A stretch of 53,005 nucleotides of DNA, from positions 1 to 53,005 of the forward strand of contig JADBLN010000028.1 in NCBI GenBank assembly GCA_014894455.1, written 5' to 3'. A model generated the notes under the pieces. It was not told where the DNA came from. It searched no databases and worked only from the letters and a program-made list of their open reading frames with translations. A program made the position numbers and the translations under genes. Below, in pieces: positions 33,142-43,056 of this stretch (within the stretch, counting starts at the first letter, position 1; the number at the start of each line of letters is the position of its first letter). Source of the DNA: Acidobacteriota bacterium (GTDB lineage: Bacteria > Acidobacteriota > Aminicenantia > Aminicenantales > Saccharicenantaceae).

Positions 33142-34674
33142 ATGCAGAAAGTCCTCATCCTCGATTTCGGGTCGCAGTACACCCAGCTCATCGCCCGGAA
33201 GGTTCGCGAGCTCGGCGTCTACTCGGAGATCCTGCCGTTCTCGACCCCGCTCGCCGCGATCCGCAAGGAGAAGCCGGCCGCTCTCATCCTTTCCGGAGGG
33301 CCGCAGAGCGTCTACGGCAAAGGCGCGCCCCACCCGGCCAAGGGCGTCTTCGACCTCGGCGTCCCGGTCCTGGGCATCTGCTACGGCGTCCAGCTCATGG
33401 CCTACTCGCTCGGCGGCAAGGTCGTCCCTTCCAAGGAGCGCGAATACGGCTTCGCCGCCCTTCGCGTCGCCGACCGCTCGGGGCTCCTGGCCGAGGTCAA
33501 GGACAAGGAGCAGGTCTGGATGAGCCACGGCGACCGGCTCGAATGCGTGCCGCCGGGGTTCGCCGTCACCGGCAGCACGGCCAACACCCTGGCGGCCGTC
33601 ATCGAGGACCCGGCCCGGAAATTCTTCGGCGTCCAGTTCCACCCCGAGGTCATCCACACCACGGAAGGTCAGAAGGTCCTGGGCAATTTCCTCTTCGGGC
33701 TGGCCGGACTGCGCGCCGACTGGACGATCTCCTCGTTCATCGACCGCAAGGTCAAGGAGATCCGGCGGACGGTCGGGACGGGCAAGGTCATCTGCGGCCT
33801 GTCGGGCGGCGTCGACTCGCTCGTCACTTCGCTCATCATCCACAAGGCCATCCGCAACAACCTGACCTGCATCTTCATCGACAACGGGCTCCTGCGGAAG
33901 GGCCAGTACGAGGCCCTGATGGAGGCCTTCCGCCACAAGTTCGCCCTGAAGGTCATCGGCATCGACGCCTCGGACCTGTTCCTCGACAAGCTCCGGGGCA
34001 TCGTCCCGCCCGAGCGCAAGCGCAAGACGATCGGCCGGATCTTCATCCACCTCTTCGAACGCGAAGCGACGCGGATCGGCGGCGCCGCGTTCCTGGCCCA
34101 GGGCACGATCTACCCCGACGTCATCGAGTCCAACCCGGTCAAGGGGCCCTCGTCCGTCATCAAGTCCCACCACAACGTGGGCGGCCTGCCGAAGGGCCTG
34201 AAATTCAAGCTCGTCGAGCCCCTCCGCGAGCTCTTCAAGGACGAGGTCCGGGCCCTGGCTCTCGAGCTCGGGGTCGACGCGGATTTCATCCATCAGCACC
34301 CCTTCCCCGGGCCCGGGCTGGCCGTCCGGCTGATCGGGGAGGTCGATCGGGACAGCCTGGAGATCCTGCGGGCCGCCGACGACATCGTCCTCCAGGAAGT
34401 CACCCGGGCGGGGATCTATAAGAAGCTGTGGCAGGCCTTCGCCGTCCTGCTCCCGGTTCGCTCGGTCGGCGTCATGGGCGACCAGAGGACCTACCACCGC
34501 GTCGTCGTCGTCCGGCTCGTCCAGAGCACGGACGGCATGACGGCCAACTGGTACCCGGTGTCGCCGAAGCTCATGGCCCGCATCTCGACGCGCATCGTCA
34601 ACGAAGTCCAGGGCGTCAACCGCGTCGTCTACGACGTGACGACCAAGCCGCCCGGGACGATCGAGTGGGAATAA
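33142..34674 (+). CDS. guaA: GMP synthase (glutamine-hydrolysing)
   Basis: A 510-residue enzyme that aminates XMP to GMP. The class I glutamine amidotransferase domain (1-190) has catalytic Cys80 in LGICYG and HPEV near 168. The ATP pyrophosphatase domain has the PP-loop GLSGGVDS (about 219). The C-terminal dimerisation domain ends YDVTTKPPGTIEWE, the universal GuaA tail. The start is fixed by MQKVLILDFGSQYTQLIARK. It may be leaderless. Confidence 0.97.
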   Translation: MQKVLILDFGSQYTQLIARKVRELGVYSEILPFSTPLAAIRKEKPAALILSGGPQSVYGKGAPHPAKGVFDLGVPVLGICYGVQLMAYSLGGKVVPSKEREYGFAALRVADRSGLLAEVKDKEQVWMSHGDRLECVPPGFAVTGSTANTLAAVIEDPARKFFGVQFHPEVIHTTEGQKVLGNFLFGLAGLRADWTISSFIDRKVKEIRRTVGTGKVICGLSGGVDSLVTSLIIHKAIRNNLTCIFIDNGLLRKGQYEALMEAFRHKFALKVIGIDASDLFLDKLRGIVPPERKRKTIGRIFIHLFEREATRIGGAAFLAQGTIYPDVIESNPVKGPSSVIKSHHNVGGLPKGLKFKLVEPLRELFKDEVRALALELGVDADFIHQHPFPGPGLAVRLIGEVDRDSLEILRAADDIVLQEVTRAGIYKKLWQAFAVLLPVRSVGVMGDQRTYHRVVVVRLVQSTDGMTANWYPVSPKLMARISTRIVNEVQGVNRVVYDVTTKPPGTIEWE

Positions 34675-34699
34675 GTCCGCTGCCGGCTGACGGATCACG

Positions 34700-37600
34700 A
34701 TGGAACCGACATTCGTTCATCTTCACAACCATTCCGAGTACAGCGTCCTCGACGGCTGCCTGAAGGTCGCCGACCTCGTCGACGCGGCCTACAAGAACAA
34801 CATGCCTGCGGTCGCCATCACCGACCACGGCAACATCTTCGGCGCCGTCCAGTTCTTCAAGCAGGCCAAGGCCAAGGGCGTCAAGCCCATCCTCGGCTGC
34901 GAGGTCTACGTCGCCCCGCAGAGCCGTTTCGACAAGCATTCGAGCCCCGGGGACGACATCCACCACTTCCACCTCATCCTCCTCGTCAAGGACGACCGCG
35001 GCTACAAGAACCTCTGCAAGCTCGTCACCCAGAGCTATCTCGAGGGCTTCTATTACCGGCCGCGGATCGACAAGGAGCTCCTGGCCGCCCACGCCGAAGG
35101 GCTCATCGGGCTCTCGAGCTGCCTCAAGGGCGAGCTGGCCACTTGGCTTTCCCGGGGGTTTCCCGAGAAGGCCGAGGATTCCGCCCGGGCCTACGCCTCG
35201 ATATTCCCGCCCGGCGACTTCTACGTCGAGCTCCAGGACCACGGCCTCCCCGAGCAGAAAGCGGTCAACCCCCAGCTCGTCGCCGTCGCCCGCAAGCTCG
35301 GCCTGCCCCTCGTGGCGACGAACGACATCCATTTCGCGCGCCGGGAGGACGCCGAAAGCCAGGACGTTCTCGTCTGCATCCAGACGAACCGGAAGATCTC
35401 CGACCCGGACCGGCTCAAGTTCAGCACGGACCAGTTCTACTTCAAGTCCGCGGCCGAGATGACGGAGCTTTTCCGCGAGACGCCCGAGGCCATCCGGAAC
35501 ACGGGCCGGATCGCCGCCCAGTGCGGCTTCGATTTCCCGACGAAAACCTATTACCTCCCGAAATTCGCCCCGCCGAGCGGCAAGGACCTCGGCGAGTACT
35601 TCGAAGAGGTCGCCTGGGCTGGCTTCCGGGCCCGCATGGCCAGACGCCAGGCCGAGGGACCGAACGGCCCCGCCTCCCACTCCATGACGGAATACGAGGA
35701 GAGGATGGAGCGGGAGATCAAGCTCATCAAGGAGATGGGCTTCGAGGGCTACTTCCTCATCGTCTGGGACCTGCTCAAGGCCGCCCGCGAGAAGGGCATC
35801 CCCGTCGGGCCGGGCCGGGGGTCGGCGGCTGGCAGCCTCCTCGCCTATGCCCTCGAGATCACCGAGATCGATCCGATCGAGTACGACCTCCTCTTCGAGC
35901 GCTTCCTCAACCCCGAGAGGATCAGCCTGCCCGACATCGACATGGACTTCTGCGCCCGCCGCCGCCAGGAGATGATCGAGTACGTAACCAAGAAATACGG
36001 CCAGGAGAACGTCTGCCAGATCATCACCTTCGGGACCATGGCCGCCCGCGGCGCCATCCGCGACGTCGGCCGCGTCCTCGAAGTGCCGCTCCCCGAGGTC
36101 GACCGGATCGCCAAAATGATCCCCTTCGTGCCGGACGCGACGATCGCCGACGCCCTGAAGAGCGTCCCCGAGCTGAGGACGCTTCGCGACAGGAACTCCA
36201 AGATCGCCCAGCTCCTGGCCATCGCCCAGCGGATCGAGGGCCAGGTCCGCCACCCCTCCATCCACGCCGCGGGCATCGTCATCACGCCCCGGCCCCTGGT
36301 CGAGTTCCTGCCGCTCTACCAGTCGGTCAAGGGCGAGATCACGACCCAGTTCCCCATGGGCGACGTCGAGGCCCTGGGCCTGCTCAAGATGGACCTCCTG
36401 GGCCTCCGGAACCTGACCGTCATCGATGACGCCCTGGAGCTCATCCGCAAGGAGACGAGCCTGGTCATCGACATCAACAACCTGCCCCTCGACGACGGCC
36501 TGACCTTCGACGTCTTCAAGGCCGGGAACACGGACGGCGTCTTCCAGTTCGAGAGCCCGGGCATGAAGGACCTCCTGCGCCGTTTCCGCCCCGGGGAATT
36601 CCGGGACCTCATCGCCCTTAACGCCCTCTACCGGCCGGGCCCGCTCAAGAGCGGCATGACCGACGAGTTCATCCACCGCCGCAACCACCCCGAGCGGGTC
36701 GCCTACGAACTGCCCGAGCTCGAGCCCGTCCTCAAGGAGACGCGCGGCATCATCGTCTACCAGGAACAGGTCATGCGCATCGCCACCGACCTGGGCGGGT
36801 TCACCCTGGCCGGGGCCGACATCCTGCGCAAGGCCATGGGCAAGAAAGATAAGGAGACGATGAAGGCCCAGAAGCAGAAGTTCGTCCAGGGGGCCAAGAA
36901 GAAGGGCATCAGCCAGTCCAAAGCGGACAAGATCTTTGAGCAGATCAAGGAGTTCGCCGAGTACGGCTTCAACAAGTCCCACAGCGCCGCCTACGCCTTC
37001 CTGGCCTTCCAGACGGCCTACCTCAAGGCCCATTACCCCGTCCATTTCCTGGCCGCCCTGCTGACGTCCGAGGCCGAGCGCGGGGCGACGCCCCAGGTCG
37101 TCAAGTACATCGGCGAGTGCCACGAGATGGGCATCCAGGTCCTGCCCCCGGACATCAACAAGAGCGAGTTCCGGTTCACGGTCGAGGGCCGCGACATCCG
37201 CTTCGGGCTGGCCGCGGTCAAGGGCATCGGCCAGGCGGCCGTCGAGGAGCTCGTCGCGGCCCGCAAGAGAGCCGGCGGCTTCAAGTCGCCGTTCGACCTC
37301 TTCCTCGAACACGACACCAAGGTCCTCAACCGCAAGGCCATGGAAAGCCTGATCAAGGCCGGCGCCTTCGACTCGCTGGGCTGGAAGCGGTCGCAGTGCT
37401 TCCACATGCTCGACCGGATGATCGACTTCGGCCACGATGTCCAGAAGGCCCAGGCCACCCGCCAGACGTCCCTCTTCGGCTCGGGCGAGGCCGAGCCACC
37501 GCCCATCCCCCAGGAAGTCCGGGAGATGCGGGAGTGGGACGAGTCCCACGTCCTGTCCTACGAGATGGACGCCCTCGGCCTTTACATCACCGGCCATCCC

Positions 37601-38179
37601 CTGGCCCAGCACAAGGACCGGGTGCGAAAGCTCGTCAGCCACCTCCTCAGCGAGCTGGACTCCGAACGGGACTTCGACAAGGAAGTCCGCCTGGCCGGCA
37701 TCGTCGGCTCGCTCAAGCAGCTCAAGACGAAAAAGGACGATCGCATGGCCACCTTCGTCCTCGAGGATCTGACCGGCAAGATCGAGGTCGTCGCCTTCCC
37801 TGAGTGCTACGGCAAGTACGGGACGTACCTGAGGGAAGGCCAGCTCCTCTGGGTCAAGGGCAAGTACATGGGCGAGGAGGACAACCGCCGCATCAGCCTG
37901 AGCCAGGCCATGCCTCTCGCCGAGGCCTTCGAGAAGCAGGCCAAGCGCGTCGTCGTCCGCATCTTCCTGCCCGGCCTCGAGGAGGCGACGCTCTCCGAGC
38001 TCAAGGTGATCTTGGACGCCCACGAGGGGAAGTGCCCCGTTTACTTCGAGCTCGAGACGCCCCGCTCCTACCGCCTGACGGCCCAGAGCGCCGAGGTCCA
38101 GAAGGTCACGCCTTCGGAGGACCTCATCAAGAAAGTCGAGTCCCTGCTCGGCGAGAAGTCGGTCTCGGTCGATTATTGA
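34700..38179 (+). CDS. dnaE: DNA polymerase III alpha subunit
   Basis: A 1159-residue replicative polymerase of DnaE1 type. The N-terminal PHP domain begins FVHLHNHSEYSVLDG with DHGN soon after. The catalytic palm has LPDIDMDFC (about 410-418), preceded by GPGRGSAAGSLLAY. The YGFNKSHSAAYAFLAFQTAYLKAHYP motif (split here only for description) lies near 755. A helix-hairpin-helix region follows, then an OB domain (about 997-1037). It lies 25 bases after guaA. Confidence 0.97.
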   Translation: MEPTFVHLHNHSEYSVLDGCLKVADLVDAAYKNNMPAVAITDHGNIFGAVQFFKQAKAKGVKPILGCEVYVAPQSRFDKHSSPGDDIHHFHLILLVKDDRGYKNLCKLVTQSYLEGFYYRPRIDKELLAAHAEGLIGLSSCLKGELATWLSRGFPEKAEDSARAYASIFPPGDFYVELQDHGLPEQKAVNPQLVAVARKLGLPLVATNDIHFARREDAESQDVLVCIQTNRKISDPDRLKFSTDQFYFKSAAEMTELFRETPEAIRNTGRIAAQCGFDFPTKTYYLPKFAPPSGKDLGEYFEEVAWAGFRARMARRQAEGPNGPASHSMTEYEERMEREIKLIKEMGFEGYFLIVWDLLKAAREKGIPVGPGRGSAAGSLLAYALEITEIDPIEYDLLFERFLNPERISLPDIDMDFCARRRQEMIEYVTKKYGQENVCQIITFGTMAARGAIRDVGRVLEVPLPEVDRIAKMIPFVPDATIADALKSVPELRTLRDRNSKIAQLLAIAQRIEGQVRHPSIHAAGIVITPRPLVEFLPLYQSVKGEITTQFPMGDVEALGLLKMDLLGLRNLTVIDDALELIRKETSLVIDINNLPLDDGLTFDVFKAGNTDGVFQFESPGMKDLLRRFRPGEFRDLIALNALYRPGPLKSGMTDEFIHRRNHPERVAYELPELEPVLKETRGIIVYQEQVMRIATDLGGFTLAGADILRKAMGKKDKETMKAQKQKFVQGAKKKGISQSKADKIFEQIKEFAEYGFNKSHSAAYAFLAFQTAYLKAHYPVHFLAALLTSEAERGATPQVVKYIGECHEMGIQVLPPDINKSEFRFTVEGRDIRFGLAAVKGIGQAAVEELVAARKRAGGFKSPFDLFLEHDTKVLNRKAMESLIKAGAFDSLGWKRSQCFHMLDRMIDFGHDVQKAQATRQTSLFGSGEAEPPPIPQEVREMREWDESHVLSYEMDALGLYITGHPLAQHKDRVRKLVSHLLSELDSERDFDKEVRLAGIVGSLKQLKTKKDDRMATFVLEDLTGKIEVVAFPECYGKYGTYLREGQLLWVKGKYMGEEDNRRISLSQAMPLAEAFEKQAKRVVVRIFLPGLEEATLSELKVILDAHEGKCPVYFELETPRSYRLTAQSAEVQKVTPSEDLIKKVESLLGEKSVSVDY

Positions 38180-38239
38180 CGGGCCGGGGCGAAAAGGGTA
38201 GATTAAGTTGACTATTTTCATTATTTTCTGAGGATTGAC

Positions 38240-38833
38240 GTGCCCTACAGGATCATCGTTGCCGACCCCAGTCCTACGGTCCAGAAGACCGTTCAGCTCG
38301 TCTTCGCCGAGCCGGAGTTCAGGGTCTTCGCGTTCGAGGACGGGGCGTCTCTCCTCGAATCGGTCGCGGACGTCCGGCCGGACGCGCTCCTGGTCAGCTT
38401 GACGCTCCCCGGCCGTGACGGCTACGAGGTCGGCCGGACCCTGAGGAGCCGGAAGGAGCTCGAGACGGTCCCCCTCATCGGCCTGAAGGGGACGTTCGAG
38501 TCCCTGGACACGGACAGGAACCCGCCCGCCGATTACGACGAGGTCGTCCAGAAGCCTTTCGATTCGGAGCGGCTGGCGGCCGTCGTCCGGGAGCTCATCG
38601 CCCGGAAGACCGGGCCATTGTCGCTGCCCGAGGAGCCGCTCTGGCCCGCGGCCGGAGGCGATTCCGGGGCGCCGGCGCCTGCCGCGCCGGTGAAAACCGG
38701 TCCGGCGGACGCCGCGGACCAGGGCCTCAAGGACTGGGTCCGCGAGGAAATGGTCGGCATGGAGCGGGAGATCGAGAAGCGGGTCCGGGCGCGCGTCGTC
38801 GCGGACCTCAAGGAATGGATGTCGAAACCATGA
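38240..38833 (+). CDS. Degenerate receiver-domain protein
   Basis: A 197-residue protein from GTG (38240), with GAGGAT upstream. The first 120 residues follow the CheY fold: IIVADPSPTVQKTVQLVF, LLVSLTLPGRDGYEV and VVQKPFDSERL. The usual phosphorylated aspartate is Ser53, and the acidic pair near the N-terminus is reduced to D9-P10; the lysine is kept. It is thus probably not phosphorylated. A Pro/Ala linker (about 130-160) leads to a charged helix (EEMVGMEREIEKRVRARVVA). It overlaps valS by ATGA. Confidence 0.8.
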   Translation: MPYRIIVADPSPTVQKTVQLVFAEPEFRVFAFEDGASLLESVADVRPDALLVSLTLPGRDGYEVGRTLRSRKELETVPLIGLKGTFESLDTDRNPPADYDEVVQKPFDSERLAAVVRELIARKTGPLSLPEEPLWPAAGGDSGAPAPAAPVKTGPADAADQGLKDWVREEMVGMEREIEKRVRARVVADLKEWMSKP

Positions 38834-41466
38834 ACACCAAAGACGAGCTGGCCAAGGCCTACGACCCTAAACCCGTCGAGGAGAAATGGGGGAAATTCTG
38901 GCTGGACGAAGGGCTCTTCGTCGCCGACGCCAAGTCCCCGAAGCCCAAGTTCTCGATGGTCCTGCCGCCGCCGAACGTCACCGGCATCCTGCACATGGGC
39001 CACGCCCTCTGCTTCACCCTGCCCGACATCATCATCCGCTGGAAGCGGATGCAGGGCTACAACTGCCTCTGGCTCCCGGGCACGGACCACGCCTCGATCG
39101 CCGTCCACAACGTCATCGAGAGGAGCCTGGCCGAGAAGGGCCTGACCCGGGAGAAAGTCGGCCGCGAGGAATTCCTCCGCATCGCCTGGGAATGGAAGGC
39201 GAAGTACGGCGGGGCCATCACCGGCCAGCTCAAGAAGCTCGGCGCCTCGCTCGACTGGTCCCGGGAACGCTTCACCATGGACCCGGGCTTCAGCCGGGCC
39301 GTGAAACAGGTCTTCGTCTCCCTCTACGACGAGGGGCTCATCTACCGCGATTATTTCCTCGTCAACCGCTGCCCGCACTGCCGGACGGTCCTCTCCGACA
39401 TCGAGATCGAGCACAAGGACCTCCACGGCAAGCTCTGGCACATCCGCTACGCCATCGAGGGGTCGGCCGAGTCCGTGACCGTAGCGACGACGCGGCCGGA
39501 GACCATGCTCGGCGATACGGCCTTGGCCGTCCACCCCGACGATGGGCGCTACACGCACCTCCACGGCAGGCGCGTCATCCTGCCGCTCCAGAACCGCTCC
39601 ATCCCGGTCATCACCGATGAGCGCGTCGAGCGGGAGTTCGGCACGGGCGCGGTCAAGGTCACCCCGGCCCACGATCCCGTCGACTTCGAGCTCGGGAAAA
39701 AACACGGTCTGGAGCAGATCATCGTCATCGACGGCTCGGGCCGGATGACCGAGGCGGCGGGCCCGGACTTCGCCGGCCTCGACCGCTTCGCCTGCCGGGC
39801 CAAGGTCGTCGAAAAATTGCGCGAGCTGGGGCTCCTGGTCAAGATCGAGGACCACGACCACGCCGTCGGCCACTGCTACCGCTGCAAGAACGTCATCGAG
39901 CCGCACCTCTCGTGGCAGTGGTTCGTCCGCATCAAGCCGCTGGCCGACGAGGCCATCCGCGTCGTCGAGGACGGCTCGATCGAGTTCATCCCGGCGAATT
40001 GGGCCAAGACGTATTTCGAATGGATGTACAACATCCACGACTGGTGCATCTCCCGCCAGCTCTGGTGGGGGCACCGCATCCCGGCCTGGTACTGCCGGGA
40101 CTGCGGCCGTGTGATGGTCGGCATGGATGCGCCGGCGAAATGCGACAAGTGCGGCGGCGCGCTCGACCAGGACGAGGACGTCCTCGACACCTGGTTCTCG
40201 TCCGCCCTGTGGCCCTTCGGGACGCTCGGCTGGCCCGACGAGACCGAGGACCTCCAGACGTTCTACCCGACCGATCTCATGTCCACCGGCTTCGACATCA
40301 TCTTCTTCTGGGTCGCCCGCATGATCATGATGGGACTCAAGTTCCGGGGCCGGATCCCCTTCCGCCACGTCTTCATCAACGGCCTGGTCCGGGACCTCAA
40401 ACGGCGCAAGATGAGCAAGTCCGAGGGCAACATCATCGACCCGCTGGAGATGATCGAAAAATACGGCACCGACGCCCTGCGCTTCACCCTGGCCGCGCTG
40501 GCCGTGCCCGGCATGGACCTGGCCCTGTCCGAGGAGCGCATGTCCGGCTACCAGGCCTTCGCCAACAAGATATGGAACGCCTCGCGCTTCGTCCTGATGA
40601 ATCTGGGTGAGGACCGTCCCGCCGTCCGGGAAGCCGAGCTGACGCTCGCCGACCGCTGGGTCCGGAACCGTCTCGCCGAGGTCACGGCGGAGCTTTCCTC
40701 GAGCCTGGAGCAATACAAGTTCTATGAAGCGGCCGACCTCGTCTACCACTTCATCTGGCACGAGTTCTGCGACTGGTACATCGAGTTCGCCAAGGTCGGG
40801 CTCCGGGAAGGCAACAGGACGACCGAGGCCGTCCTGGCCGACGCTTTCGACCGCATCCTGCGCCTCCTCCATCCTTTCATGCCGTTCATCACAGAAGAGA
40901 TCTGGCAGCACCTGCCCGGGGCGGGCAAGTCGATCACCGTCGCGCCCTACCCCGTTCCCGAAGCGGGCTGGAAGGACGAGGCGGCCGCCAAGGCCATGAC
41001 GCTCGTCCAGGCCGTCATCGTCGAAACGCGGACGGTCCGGGCCGAGAACAAGATCGCGCCCAAGGAAAAGCTCCGCCTCCTCGTCAAGACCGCCGGCCGC
41101 GAAGAAACCGCCGTTCTGGAAGCCCAGGCCGCATCGGTCCGGGCGTTGGCCGGTCTCTCGACGCTCGAGTTCACGGCCGTCTTGCCCGAGGGGCCGAGCG
41201 TCCTCAAGGGCGTCGCCGGGCCGTTCGAGGTCGCCATCATCCTGGACAAGCCGGCCGACCTGGGCCAGGAAAAAGAGCGGCTGCAGAAGGAGATCACCAA
41301 GGTCGAAGCGGAAACGGCCAAGATCGAACGCAAGCTCGAGAACGCCGATTTCGTGACCAAGGCGCCGGCGGCCGTGGTCGAGGAAAACCGGGTCCGACTC
41401 GAAGAGCTCCGCGCCCGGCGGGAGAAGCTCGGCCAGAACCTGGCCAAGGTCGCCGCTGCGTCCTGA
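38830..41466 (+). CDS. valS: Valyl-tRNA synthetase
   Basis: An 878-residue class I synthetase. HMGH is at 55-58 (LPPPNVTGILHMGHA) and KMSKS at about 526-530 (RRKMSKSEGN). The editing (CP1) domain contains TTRPETMLGDTALAVHP. The C-terminal anticodon-binding domain is followed by a coiled coil (about 810-878) typical of ValS. ATG at 38830 overlaps the preceding stop as ATGA. Confidence 0.97.
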   Translation: MNTKDELAKAYDPKPVEEKWGKFWLDEGLFVADAKSPKPKFSMVLPPPNVTGILHMGHALCFTLPDIIIRWKRMQGYNCLWLPGTDHASIAVHNVIERSLAEKGLTREKVGREEFLRIAWEWKAKYGGAITGQLKKLGASLDWSRERFTMDPGFSRAVKQVFVSLYDEGLIYRDYFLVNRCPHCRTVLSDIEIEHKDLHGKLWHIRYAIEGSAESVTVATTRPETMLGDTALAVHPDDGRYTHLHGRRVILPLQNRSIPVITDERVEREFGTGAVKVTPAHDPVDFELGKKHGLEQIIVIDGSGRMTEAAGPDFAGLDRFACRAKVVEKLRELGLLVKIEDHDHAVGHCYRCKNVIEPHLSWQWFVRIKPLADEAIRVVEDGSIEFIPANWAKTYFEWMYNIHDWCISRQLWWGHRIPAWYCRDCGRVMVGMDAPAKCDKCGGALDQDEDVLDTWFSSALWPFGTLGWPDETEDLQTFYPTDLMSTGFDIIFFWVARMIMMGLKFRGRIPFRHVFINGLVRDLKRRKMSKSEGNIIDPLEMIEKYGTDALRFTLAALAVPGMDLALSEERMSGYQAFANKIWNASRFVLMNLGEDRPAVREAELTLADRWVRNRLAEVTAELSSSLEQYKFYEAADLVYHFIWHEFCDWYIEFAKVGLREGNRTTEAVLADAFDRILRLLHPFMPFITEEIWQHLPGAGKSITVAPYPVPEAGWKDEAAAKAMTLVQAVIVETRTVRAENKIAPKEKLRLLVKTAGREETAVLEAQAASVRALAGLSTLEFTAVLPEGPSVLKGVAGPFEVAIILDKPADLGQEKERLQKEITKVEAETAKIERKLENADFVTKAPAAVVEENRVRLEELRARREKLGQNLAKVAAAS

Positions 41467-41484
41467 AGCCGGAAGCGGGGACCC

Positions 41485-42243
41485 ATGCCCCTAGGAACCA
41501 TCGTCCATCGGAGAGAGTGCGTCGCCTCGACGAACGATACCGCCCGTGAGTTGGCCCTAGCCGGGGCCGACCACGGCACGGCCGTCGTTGCCGGGGAACA
41601 GACCCGGGGCCGGGGCACGAAAGGCAGGGTCTGGCATTCGCCGCCCGGCCTGGGGCTCTACGCGTCGTTCATCCTCCGCGGCCCTGCGGCGGGCCCGGTT
41701 CCCTTTCTTCACCTCCTGCCCCTCGCCGCGGGGCTGGCCGCTTCGGACGCGGTCCTGGCCGTCGTCGGCGCCGCCGTCCGGCTCAAGTGGCCGAACGACC
41801 TCGTCCATGACGGGAAAAAGCTCGGGGGCATCCTGTCCGAGGGCGTCTCCGGCGGGCCGGCCGGAGATTTCGCCGTCGTCGGGGTCGGCATCAACGTCGG
41901 TCACGATCCCCAGGACTTCCCCGCCGACCTTCGCGCGTCGTCGACCTCCCTCCGGATCATCGGAGGCAGGGCGGTGACGATCGAGTCCGTTTTCGACGGC
42001 CTTTGCCGGGCGCTCCACTGCTGGTATAATGCCCTCGCCCGGGGAGACAAGGGGTCGGTCATCAGGACGTTCGAAGAGAGGCTGGCCTTTCCGGCCGGCC
42101 GGCCCATCCGGGTCACGACGGCCGCCGGGACGTTCACCGGCATCTGCCGCGGCCTCGACGAGGACGGCCGGCTCGTGGTCGAACGCGCCGACGCTGCGGG
42201 CACGGTTGCCCTCGACGCCGTCCTCGGCCTCGACGGGGCATGA
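41485..42243 (+). CDS. birA: Biotin--[acetyl-CoA-carboxylase] ligase
   Basis: A 252-residue enzyme that attaches biotin to carboxylase carrier domains. Motifs: CVASTNDTA, GRGTKGRVWHSPPGLG (biotinyl-AMP loop) and LKWPNDLVHDGKKLGGIL. A small C-terminal SH3-like domain follows. It lacks the N-terminal DNA-binding domain, so it is a monofunctional ligase. The stop overlaps the region of the coaX ribosome-binding site. Confidence 0.92.
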   Translation: MPLGTIVHRRECVASTNDTARELALAGADHGTAVVAGEQTRGRGTKGRVWHSPPGLGLYASFILRGPAAGPVPFLHLLPLAAGLAASDAVLAVVGAAVRLKWPNDLVHDGKKLGGILSEGVSGGPAGDFAVVGVGINVGHDPQDFPADLRASSTSLRIIGGRAVTIESVFDGLCRALHCWYNALARGDKGSVIRTFEERLAFPAGRPIRVTTAAGTFTGICRGLDEDGRLVVERADAAGTVALDAVLGLDGA

Positions 42244-42257
42244 AAAGGAGGACCGAG

Positions 42258-43034
42258 ATGCTCTTGGCTTTCGATGTCGGGAACACGACCATCGCCGTCG
42301 GGCTTTTCCGCGGCAAGAAGCTCGTCAAGAGCTGGAAGATCAAGACGGACAGCGACAAGACGGGCGACGAATACGGGGCCATCCTGCTCAACCTGATCCA
42401 GGTGGCCGGGCTGCAAACCAAGACGATATCGAGCGCCATCATCTCGAGTGTCGTCCCTCCCTTGACGCCCGTCATCGAGGACTTGTGCCGGGAGTATTTC
42501 GGGACGGCGGCTGCGGTCGTCGGCCCGGGCCTCAAGACGGGTATGCCTATCCTCTACGAGAACCCCCTCGAGGTCGGGGCGGACCGGATCACGGCTGCGG
42601 TCGCCGCTTTCGAGAAGTACGGCGGCCCGGCCATCGTCGTCGATTTCGGTACGGCGACGACGTTCGACGCCGTCTCGGCCAAGGGCGAGTACTTGGGCGG
42701 GGCGATCGCCCCAGGCATCCAGATCGCCGCCGAGGCCCTCTATCTCAAAACGGCCCGCCTCCCCCGCATCGAGATCAAGAAGCCGAAGCGGGCCATCGGC
42801 CGCACGACCGTGTCCAGCATGCAGGCGGGCCTCTACTTCGGCTACGTCGGCCTGGTCACAAACACGATCGAGGAGGTCCGCAAGGAGCTCGGCAAGAACG
42901 TCCGGGTCGTGGCCACGGGCGGCTTCGGCAGCCAGATCGCGGCGGAGATCCCGGCGATCGAGGCCTACGAGCCGGACCTCGTCCTCGAAGGCCTGAGGAT
43001 CATCCACGAGAGGAACCGCGACGCCAAGCCCTAG
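42258..43034 (+). CDS. coaX: Type III pantothenate kinase
   Basis: A 258-residue enzyme for the first step of coenzyme A synthesis. ASKHA-fold motifs: MLLAFDVGNTTIAVGLF (phosphate-binding), GADRI and VVDFGTATTFD. The ATG at 42258 is chosen because AAGGAGG lies about six bases upstream; an upstream in-frame ATG at 42240 would overlap birA. The pairing birA-coaX is common in bacteria. Confidence 0.93.
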   Translation: MLLAFDVGNTTIAVGLFRGKKLVKSWKIKTDSDKTGDEYGAILLNLIQVAGLQTKTISSAIISSVVPPLTPVIEDLCREYFGTAAAVVGPGLKTGMPILYENPLEVGADRITAAVAAFEKYGGPAIVVDFGTATTFDAVSAKGEYLGGAIAPGIQIAAEALYLKTARLPRIEIKKPKRAIGRTTVSSMQAGLYFGYVGLVTNTIEEVRKELGKNVRVVATGGFGSQIAAEIPAIEAYEPDLVLEGLRIIHERNRDAKP

Positions 43035-43056
43035 ACCGCGCGCCGGCCGGACGACC

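Noticed and set aside
34616-38221. A 1201-codon minus-strand frame opposite dnaE
   Set aside because: It is a shadow caused by GC-rich third positions in dnaE. Its translation is Asp/Glu/Leu/Val repeats without any family motif.
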